DNA of 64,000 nt, taken from JAOPZW01 sp963789015 (lineage in GTDB: Bacteria > Actinomycetota > Thermoleophilia > Solirubrobacterales > Solirubrobacteraceae). Positions within the stretch are counted from its first letter, which is position 1, and each line of letters opens with the position of its first letter. This document shows positions 58,389 to 64,000 of the stretch, one piece after another. Position numbers and translations under genes: made by a program. The notes under the pieces were generated by a model that saw only the letters and a list, made by a program, of their open reading frames with translations, ran no database searches and was not told where the DNA came from. The stretch spans positions 806,001-870,000 of the forward strand of contig CAWBIU010000001.1 of NCBI GenBank assembly GCA_963789015.1. The letters are read 5' to 3'.

Positions 58389-58770
58389 TCGGGCGCCGTT
58401 TCGTGGCGGGCGCCTTGCGCGCCGCCCTCCGGGGTGGCGCTGCGCTCGTGAACCGACGCACCGAGGGTGGAGGCGGAGCCCGCGCCTCTGCACTGCCGTG
58501 GAGCCATGACGGTGCCCGCCCCTGAGTGCCAGGCGGGGCCGTCAGCGCCGACATCCGTACGCCGGCAACCGTCGACCCGTGACGCCGATCCGAGGTCACG
58601 TATGCACGGTATGCGTGCACGAGAGACCTCGACCGTGGAACGCGGCGCTCGAAGCCGGCGTCTCCACTCCCCTCGATGCCGGCCAGACCACGCCGGCGCG
58701 GCCGCACAACGCCCCGAGCGGAGCGTCGACAGCGACTCGAGGAGACGAGGACCGCGGAGAGAGCGCCGAG
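58389..58770. other. 382-base intergenic region between convergent genes
   Basis: No gene is convincing here. Open frames exist, but they are rich in Arg, Pro and Ala with no domain likeness and are remnants of GC-rich composition. A weak inverted repeat (TGCAC at 58603-58607, GTGCA at 58615-58619) is the only structure noted. It is the longest non-coding gap in the window. Confidence 0.6.
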
Positions 58771-59814
58771 CTACCGCAGGCGCCCGGCGAGCGTGCCCGC
58801 CAGGAGCGCGGCACGCGAGCGCACGCGGCCACTCGTGACCGCGCAGGACCAGGAGGTGAACTCCTCCGGCCGGAACCACATCTTGTAGCTCTCGCCGCCG
58901 CGGCCGAGGCTGTGCGTCTTGCGCCCGGCCTCGATCGAGTCGCGGATGGTGGCGAGGATGTGGAGCTTGCCGAGCTCGAGCTTCGAGGCCTCGGGCACGT
59001 AGGCGCCCATGAAGCCGTGGAAGGTCCGCTCGTCGCAGAAGTCGAGGTAGACCGCCACGCGCTCGCCCTCCGTCGAGTACTCGACCAGGCGCGCGTTGCC
59101 CGAGGCGACGTGCAGCGTCGCGATCTCGGTCAGGAAACGGCGGAAGCGGTCGGCGGCGACCACGGGTGCGAGCGTCTTGCCCATCGCCGCCCACTGGCGC
59201 TGGCGCAGCTCCAGCAGCTCCGCGATCGCCTGCGGCGTCTCGTCGACCCCGACATGGCGGACCTGCACCTTGCCGTTGTCCACGAGCTTCAGCCGCCGGC
59301 GCATGCGCGTCCGGCGCTCGCTCGGGAAGCGCTTGAGGAACTCGTCGAAGCTCTCCGGGACGATCACCTGCGGATAGGGCAGGTGGTCGCGGGCCTGCGT
59401 GTGCAGCCCGGCCCCGCGCAGCGCCGATCCGAACGTCGCGTCCTCGCGCAGGCGCGTCAGGACGAGGGCGTCCCACTCGCCGCTGCGGCGGCGCACCTCC
59501 TCGGCGAGACGGTGCTCGACGTCGGCGCGGCGGTCGCTGACCGCCTGCACGTCGAACGCGTCGCACGGGTCCTCGGCCAGCGGGCGCAGGATCCGCATCG
59601 AATGCCGGTCGCGGCGCACGAGCGCCAGCAGGCCGACCAGGCGGCCGTCCTCGCGAGCGGCGAGGACCCACGGCCTCGCGCCCTCTCCGTAGTGCTCGAC
59701 CCACAGCCGCGCCCAGTCCGGGGAGCCGTAGGGAGTGGAGCGGTCGTCGCTGGTGTGGAGCTCCTGCCAATCCGTGAGGAGCGACTCGATGCCGTCGTGG
59801 CGAGTGACGTCCAT
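58771..59814 (-). CDS. FemAB/CelD-like GNAT acyltransferase
   Basis: 347 residues with two GNAT-like domains, as in FemAB/CelD (BcsL) proteins. YGSPDWARLWVEHYGEGARP and WVLAAREDGRLVGLLALVRR mark the first. KRFPSERRTRMRRRLKLVDN, LELRQRQWAAMG and VYLDFCDERTFHGFMGAYVP mark the second. Such proteins transfer amino acids or acyl groups to peptidoglycan or exopolysaccharide precursors. The ATG (MDVTRHDGIESLL) is chosen because 45 upstream residues in frame are Arg/Pro-rich with no family likeness. It lies downstream of the hybrid kinase gene on the same strand, about 50 bases away. Confidence 0.82.
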   Translation of the reverse strand: MDVTRHDGIESLLTDWQELHTSDDRSTPYGSPDWARLWVEHYGEGARPWVLAAREDGRLVGLLALVRRDRHSMRILRPLAEDPCDAFDVQAVSDRRADVEHRLAEEVRRRSGEWDALVLTRLREDATFGSALRGAGLHTQARDHLPYPQVIVPESFDEFLKRFPSERRTRMRRRLKLVDNGKVQVRHVGVDETPQAIAELLELRQRQWAAMGKTLAPVVAADRFRRFLTEIATLHVASGNARLVEYSTEGERVAVYLDFCDERTFHGFMGAYVPEASKLELGKLHILATIRDSIEAGRKTHSLGRGGESYKMWFRPEEFTSWSCAVTSGRVRSRAALLAGTLAGRLR

Positions 59815-59866
59815 GTCTGCCGGTACAACGCGCCCGCGGTGTGTTTTCTTTCGAACACTCCGGCAT

Positions 59867-61882
59867 TCAGGCGCCGGTCGCCGCGGCGCGCAGCGCGTCC
59901 TGAGCCTCCGCGAGGATCCGCTCGGGCGTCGACGCCGCACCGAAGGCACTCACCGCGACGGTCGCGCGACCGGCCAGCGCCTCCTGCACGGCCGCGCCGA
60001 CGGCGCGCGCGTCGGCCTCGCCCGCGTTGACGATCAAGGCCGCGAAGCGGCGATCGCCGTCGCGCACGAGCACGTCCGAGCGCCGCAGCCGGCCCCGCAC
60101 CGTCCGCGCCACGCCGGCCAGCGCGCGCAGCCGCCCCGGCTCGTCGTCGGGCGCCTCGGTCGGCTCGAGCTCCACGATCATGAGCGCGGCCCGCTCGTCG
60201 TAGCGCAGGCAGCGCGCGAGCTGGGCGCTGAGCGCGCGCTCGAGCGCCGTCGAGCCCTCCTCCGGCCGGCGGCGGTCCGCCGCCTCCTCGACCTGGATGA
60301 CGAGCTGGGGCGGCGCGCCGTCCTCGCGGATCGCCGATACCGTCAGCCGCGTCGGCAGCACGCGCCCGTCGGCCGCGACGAGGCGGCGCTCGATCCGCAT
60401 CGGATCGCCGTCGACGCCCGTGCCCGCGATGCGGTCGCCGGCCAGCACGTCGTCGGGGTGGCTGAGGTCGTCGAGGGTCATGCCGCGCAGCGCCGGGGCG
60501 CTCAGCCCGAGCAGCGCGGCGAGTGCGGCGTTGGCCTCGAGCAGGCTGCCGTCCTCGTCGGCCAGCGCCATCGCCGTCGGCACCTGCTCGAACACCGCGC
60601 GGAAGCGCGCATCGGCCTCGGCGCGCGCGGACTCCGCGCGGCGGCGGCCGACGAGCGCGCCGAGGCGCACGAGCAGCTCCTCGGACGCGAACGGCTGCAC
60701 GGCGTAGTCGTCGGCGGCCTCGTCCTGCACGAGCCGGCGGGCGTGCTGCGCGTCGGCGGCGAGCACGACGACGGGCAGGTCCTCGTCCGCGCGCAGGGCC
60801 GCGAGCACCGCCTCGCCGCCGGGGCCGCCCGCATCGACGAGCGCCGCGTCGATCGTCTCGCCGCGCACGATTCGCAGCGCCTCCGCCGCCGTCGCGGCGT
60901 GGAGCACCTCGTAGTCGTCGGCGAGCAGCTCCTCGAGGTAGAGCCCGAGCACGTCGCTCGTGGCCACGAGCAGCACGCGCGGGAGGTCGCCGTTGGGCTC
61001 GCCAACCGCCGAGCCCCTCCGCCGGCGGTCCGCGGCGCGCAGCTCGGCCGCCAGCGACTCGATCGTCGCCCGCTCGCGCTCGGCGAGCTCCGGGCCGGCG
61101 AACGGCGCCGGCTCCTCGCCCGCCGCGTCGAACGGCAGCTCGACGACGAACAGCGCTCCACCCTCCGGGGCCGCCGCGACCGACACCGCGCCGCCGTGCA
61201 GCGCGACGAGGTCGTGGACGATGGCCAGGCCCAGTCCCGTCCCGCCCGCGCGCCGGTGCCCTGCGCCGTCGACCTGGTGGAAGCGCTCGAAGATCGCCTC
61301 GCGCTCGCCGACGGGCACGCCCGGTCCCGAGTCGGCGATCTCGATGCGCAGCCATCCCTCGGACGCCGACAGCGTGCCGCGCACGACCCCGCCGGGCGGC
61401 GCGTAGCGCACGGCGTTGGCGATCAGGTTCGTCAGCACGGTCCCGAGCCGGGCCTCGTCCACGTGCGCGACCAGACGCCCGGGCGCGTGGAGCACGAGCC
61501 GCGCGTCGCGCTCCTCGAGCAGCCCGGCGAACCCGCCCGCCGCGTCGCGCACGAGCGCGGCGACGTCGCACGGCGCCACCCGCAGGACCAGTGCGCCGCT
61601 ATCGATCTGCGCCGCCTCGAGCAGCTCCTCGACGTGGCGCAGGAGGCCGTAGGCGTTGGCCCGGATGCGCTCGAGGTCACGCCCCTGCGCCGGCGCGCCC
61701 GGCCCGGCGGCGAGCAGCCGTCCGGAGAGCCCGAGGATCACCGACAGCGGCGTCTTCAGCTCGTGGCCCGCGTTGGCCACCAGCTCGAGACGCCGCGATG
61801 CGCGGTCGTCGACGGTTGACCGCCCACCTCCCGGCGGGCCGGCCGGCTCCCCCACGGCGTTTCCCCTTCGTCGTTGGAGCAC
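59867..61882 (-). CDS. Hybrid sensor histidine kinase with receiver, PAS and degenerate GGDEF-like domain
   Basis: 671 residues in an unusual order. The HisKA box is ELVANAGHELKTPLSV (His40). The ATPase domain has NLIANAVRYAPPGG, IADSGPGVPVGE and GGTGLGLAIVHDLVAL. A receiver follows with VLLVATSDVLGLYLEELLAD and a candidate Asp in DAALVDAGGPGGE. A PAS domain comes next (FEQVPTAMALADEDGSLLEA). The last 120 or so residues resemble GGDEF but with RDGDRRFAAL in place of the active motif, so cyclase activity is unlikely. No membrane helix, so it is a cytoplasmic sensor. GTG 61855 with GAAGGGG upstream is an alternative start. It is divergent from the second kinase. Confidence 0.85.
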   Translation of the reverse strand: MLQRRRGNAVGEPAGPPGGGRSTVDDRASRRLELVANAGHELKTPLSVILGLSGRLLAAGPGAPAQGRDLERIRANAYGLLRHVEELLEAAQIDSGALVLRVAPCDVAALVRDAAGGFAGLLEERDARLVLHAPGRLVAHVDEARLGTVLTNLIANAVRYAPPGGVVRGTLSASEGWLRIEIADSGPGVPVGEREAIFERFHQVDGAGHRRAGGTGLGLAIVHDLVALHGGAVSVAAAPEGGALFVVELPFDAAGEEPAPFAGPELAERERATIESLAAELRAADRRRRGSAVGEPNGDLPRVLLVATSDVLGLYLEELLADDYEVLHAATAAEALRIVRGETIDAALVDAGGPGGEAVLAALRADEDLPVVVLAADAQHARRLVQDEAADDYAVQPFASEELLVRLGALVGRRRAESARAEADARFRAVFEQVPTAMALADEDGSLLEANAALAALLGLSAPALRGMTLDDLSHPDDVLAGDRIAGTGVDGDPMRIERRLVAADGRVLPTRLTVSAIREDGAPPQLVIQVEEAADRRRPEEGSTALERALSAQLARCLRYDERAALMIVELEPTEAPDDEPGRLRALAGVARTVRGRLRRSDVLVRDGDRRFAALIVNAGEADARAVGAAVQEALAGRATVAVSAFGAASTPERILAEAQDALRAAATGA

Positions 61883-61924
61883 GGGAGACTAGTCCCCCGG
61901 GGTAGGAACCTCCCTGGCGGTCGG

Positions 61925-61942
61925 GTCTGCCGATCGTCAGAC
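61925..61942. promoter_or_regulatory. Near-perfect 18-base palindrome between divergent kinase genes
   Basis: GTCTG, CCGATCGT, CAGAC: 16 of 18 positions are palindromic, centred in the 116-base divergent gap. Its position suggests an operator for a dimeric regulator controlling one or both kinase genes. No regulator can be assigned. Confidence 0.4.
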
Positions 61943-61998
61943 TCGGGGGCGAGGGTGTAGGGGTACGCCCTCGGCGACCGCGACAAGGGGGAAATCGA

Positions 61999-62703
61999 TT
62001 GCGGCACCTGCCGGAGCAATCCGAGGGCGACGAGTTGCTCGACGCATTCGCCGCGCGTGCCGCGCACGCGCTGGGCGGCGGCGTCGGTGTCGCAGGCGGG
62101 TACGCGACGCTCCTGCGCGAGCGCCACGCGACCGACCTCGGGCACGGCGGGAAGGAGGCCCTGAGCGGCCTCGAGGCGGGGCTGGACCGCATCCGTCTGT
62201 TCACCGACGACCTGATCGAGCTCGGCTCGATGGGACGCCGGCGGCGGCTGCGCCGCGAGCCGGTCGACACGACGGCGGTCGCGCTCGCCGCCGCCGAGGG
62301 GCTCGACGCCGATGCGCGCGCGATCGGCGCGCAGATCCGCGTCGGCGAGCTCCCGGTGACGACCGGCGACGCGGCCCTGCTCGAACGCCTCTTCCACCAC
62401 CTCCTGCGCGAGGCCCTCTCGGCGCTCACGGACGATGGCGGCCAGGTCGAGATCGACGGGCGCCGGCGCGCCGACGGCATCCGTCTCGAGGTGGGCGACG
62501 ACGGCCCGCCGCTCGACGCCGACGCTGCGGCCACCTTCTTCACGCCGTTCGGCGAGCCCCGTGGCACCGGCAAGCTCGCCGGCGCGGGCGTCGGCGCCGC
62601 CATCAGCCGGCGCATCGTCGACCGCCACGGCGGCTCGATCTGGCTCGAGCCGCGGCTGCAGTCGGGCTGCGTGGTCGTCGTGCTGCTGCCCGACCGGCCG
62701 TGA
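61999..62703 (+). CDS. Degenerate histidine-kinase-like protein
   Basis: 234 residues. The helical dimerisation part has a His in FAARAAHALGGGVGVAGGYA, where active kinases have H-E. The ATPase part keeps GAGVGAAISRRIVDRHGGSI (G2-like), but the N-box reads FHHLLREALSAL with no Asn at the key place, and the G1 box is DDGPPLDAD. It is probably a non-catalytic or altered kinase, perhaps an adaptor. The TTG start has AAGGGGGAA about 8 bases upstream. Its stop overlaps the next GTG (GTGA), so it is cotranslated with the lone receiver. Confidence 0.75.
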   Translation: MRHLPEQSEGDELLDAFAARAAHALGGGVGVAGGYATLLRERHATDLGHGGKEALSGLEAGLDRIRLFTDDLIELGSMGRRRRLRREPVDTTAVALAAAEGLDADARAIGAQIRVGELPVTTGDAALLERLFHHLLREALSALTDDGGQVEIDGRRRADGIRLEVGDDGPPLDADAAATFFTPFGEPRGTGKLAGAGVGAAISRRIVDRHGGSIWLEPRLQSGCVVVVLLPDRP

Positions 62704-63080
62704 CCGGCGTCCTCCTCTGCGAGGACGCCGAGGACATGCGCGCGATGCTGCGCGAAGGGCTCCAGGACGACGCGTCCCTGCGCGTGGTCGGCGAGGCGGC
62801 CGACGGCGACGCGGCCGTCCGGCAGGCGGCGGCGCTGCAGCCCGACGTCGTCCTCCTCGATCTCGGCATGCCGGGCCCCGAGGCGGGCGATGTCGTCGCG
62901 GGCCTCAGGCGCGCCGCGCCGGGGGCCGGGATCGTCGTGCTGTCGGGATTCGGACCCGAACGGCTCCGGGACGGCGCCGCGTCGGTCGACGCCTACCTGC
63001 CCAAGACGGCGGATCTCGCCACGGTCCGCGGCACGCTGTTGCGAGTGGCAGGGGACGTTTCCGCCGGAGGGGGTGCGTGA
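62700..63080 (+). CDS. Single-domain response regulator (CheY-like receiver)
   Basis: 126 residues, receiver domain only. The acidic pocket is in LLCEDAEDM, the phosphoacceptor Asp in VVLLDLGMPGPEAGD, the switch Ser in IVVLSGFG, and the Lys in YLPKTADL, so it looks functional. It has no output domain and would act by protein contact or as a phosphate sink. Cotranslation with the degenerate kinase makes that protein its likely partner, though the phosphate may come from elsewhere, for example the divergent hybrid kinase. Confidence 0.87.
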   Translation: MTGVLLCEDAEDMRAMLREGLQDDASLRVVGEAADGDAAVRQAAALQPDVVLLDLGMPGPEAGDVVAGLRRAAPGAGIVVLSGFGPERLRDGAASVDAYLPKTADLATVRGTLLRVAGDVSAGGGA

Positions 63081-63084
63081 TACT
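63079..63084 (+). promoter_or_regulatory. Candidate -10 element (GATACT), leaderless, for the transketolase gene
   Basis: ATACT matches the -10 consensus and lies exactly 8 bases before the GTG at 63093; the GGAGG further upstream (63066-63070) is too far for ribosome binding. Confidence 0.5.
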
Positions 63085-63092
63085 ACGGTGCC

Positions 63093-64000
63093 GTGACCAC
63101 AACGACGACGAAGACCGACATCGATCGCCTGTCGATCGACACGATCCGCACCCTGGCCATGGACGCCGTCCAGGCCGCGAACTCCGGGCACCCCGGCATG
63201 CCGATGGCCATGGCGCCGGCGGCCTATCTGCTCTACGCCCGGATCATGGAGCACAACCCGCGCGATCCGCTGTGGCCCGACCGCGATCGCTTCGTGCTCA
63301 GCGCCGGCCACGGCTCGATGCTGCTCTACGCCTCCCTGCACCTGTCGGGGTACGACCTCTCGCTCGAGGAGCTCAAGCGCTTCCGTCAGTGGGGGTCGCT
63401 CACCCCGGGTCATCCGGAGCGCGATCGCGTCCACGTCACGCCGGGCGTCGAGGTGACCACCGGCCCGCTCGGGCAGGGCTTCGGCAACGGCGTCGGCATG
63501 GCCATGGCCGAGCGCTTCCTGCGCGAGCACTACGGCTCCGAGGTCCAGGACCACCACGTCTTCGCGATCTGCTCGGACGGCGACCTGATGGAGGGCGTGG
63601 CCGCCGAGGCCGCCTCGCTGGCCGGCCACCTCGGGCTCGGCCGGATGGTCTACCTGTACGACGACAACCGCATCTCGCTCGACGGCCCGACGGAGTGGAG
63701 CTACGAGGGCGAGGACGTCACCAAGCGCTTCGAGGCCTACCGCTGGCACGTCCAGATGGTCGAGGACGCCAACGACCTCAACGCGCTCGAGGTCGCGATC
63801 GACAACGCGATGCGCGAGGAGGAGCGCCCGTCGCTGATCCGCGTGCGCTCGATCATCGGCTGGCCGGCGCCCCACAAGCAGAACACGAGCAAGGCGCACG
63901 GCGCGCCGCTGGGCGAGGACGAGGTCCGGGCGACGAAGGAGATCCTCGGCTGGGACCCCGACGCCCACTTCCTCGTCCCCGACGAGGTCCGCGAGCACTT
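63093..64000 (+). CDS. tkt: Transketolase, N-terminal part (cut by window edge)
   Basis: 302 codons visible, open to the last base. It transfers two-carbon units between sugar phosphates in the pentose phosphate pathway with thiamine diphosphate. Landmarks: LAMDAVQAANSGHPGMPMAM (substrate His and the SGHPG motif), FVLSAGHGSMLLYA, PGVEVTTGPLGQGFGNGVGM, and the ThDP motif CSDGDLMEGVAAEAASLAGH. About half of a normal transketolase is missing beyond the edge. The GTG start (VTTTTTKTDIDRLS) follows a -10-like box at 8 bases. No other pentose phosphate gene is in view. Confidence 0.95.
   Translation, partial: MTTTTTKTDIDRLSIDTIRTLAMDAVQAANSGHPGMPMAMAPAAYLLYARIMEHNPRDPLWPDRDRFVLSAGHGSMLLYASLHLSGYDLSLEELKRFRQWGSLTPGHPERDRVHVTPGVEVTTGPLGQGFGNGVGMAMAERFLREHYGSEVQDHHVFAICSDGDLMEGVAAEAASLAGHLGLGRMVYLYDDNRISLDGPTEWSYEGEDVTKRFEAYRWHVQMVEDANDLNALEVAIDNAMREEERPSLIRVRSIIGWPAPHKQNTSKAHGAPLGEDEVRATKEILGWDPDAHFLVPDEVREH

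Noticed and set aside
58389..58770. Possible small genes in the convergent gap
   Set aside because: Candidate frames are Arg/Pro-rich, lack ribosome sites and overlap the flanking genes; composition fits non-coding DNA.
1..64000. tRNA, rRNA, insertion sequences, prophage or integration sites
   Set aside because: No cloverleaf or rRNA-like stretch, no transposase or integrase domain and no flanking direct repeats were recognised by eye.

Overview
The window is very GC-rich, gene-dense DNA with GTG/TTG starts, 4-base start/stop overlaps and leaderless-looking promoters. LytR_C, DUF3105, Eis-like acetyltransferase and actinobacterial-type regulator families point to a high-GC actinobacterium. 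The gene set suggests class Thermoleophilia (order Solirubrobacterales); this placement is an inference, since no rRNA or tRNA gene is present.

Layout: 1-8.9 kb holds mixed housekeeping and envelope genes: a sigma-factor fragment, a DUF354 protein, DedA, UppP, PurM, a frameshifted Eis-like acetyltransferase, a CapD/WbpM-type nucleotide-sugar dehydratase and a LytR_C protein. 8.9-20.7 kb is a first glycan block: histidine phosphatase, FlgD-like surface protein, O-antigen-ligase-type polymerase, GT39-like transferase, several GT2/GT4 transferases, a Wzx-type flippase and a methyltransferase. 20.7-27.8 kb is a leftward operon of a five-gene peptide ABC transporter ending in a gamma-glutamyltransferase. 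27.9-31.2 kb has a DUF3105 protein, a NarL-type response regulator, RmlD and an ECF-like sigma factor. 31.4-39.3 kb holds RmlC, a frameshifted LhgO, a fused Alg14-Alg13 transferase, a frameshifted GT4, a Wzz-like protein, another GT and a second polymerase/ligase. 39.4-55.3 kb is the most distinctive part: two paralogous beta-helix lipoproteins around a GNAT, then a leftward run of DegT aminotransferase, flippase, NadE-like enzyme, AsnB-like amidotransferase, acyl carrier protein, acyl ligase and beta-helix lipoprotein; a GT2, an epimerase, a tiny Cys-rich protein and a degenerate nucleotidyltransferase follow. 55.4-63.1 kb is regulatory and initiating: two LuxR-type regulators with degenerate receivers flank the polyprenyl glycosylphosphotransferase, then come a FemAB-like protein, a hybrid histidine kinase, a degenerate kinase and a lone receiver. 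A transketolase runs off the right edge.

Together the genes can build a lipid-linked heteropolysaccharide containing 6-deoxy and amino sugars. The glycosylphosphotransferase starts the chain, GT2/GT4/Alg13-14 enzymes extend it, flippases export it, ligase-type proteins polymerise or attach it, and the Wzz-like protein may set its length. The amidotransferase/ACP/ligase/GNAT set probably adds acyl or amide groups. UppP would recycle the carrier lipid.

Five genes carry seven apparent frameshifts, and removing one base repairs each of them. This suggests a systematic one-base insertion error in the sequence rather than real gene decay. One flippase gene has no ATG, GTG or TTG start. Six genes have a -10-like hexamer exactly 8 bases before the start codon, which suggests leaderless transcripts. 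No insertion sequence, prophage, CRISPR array or RNA gene was seen.
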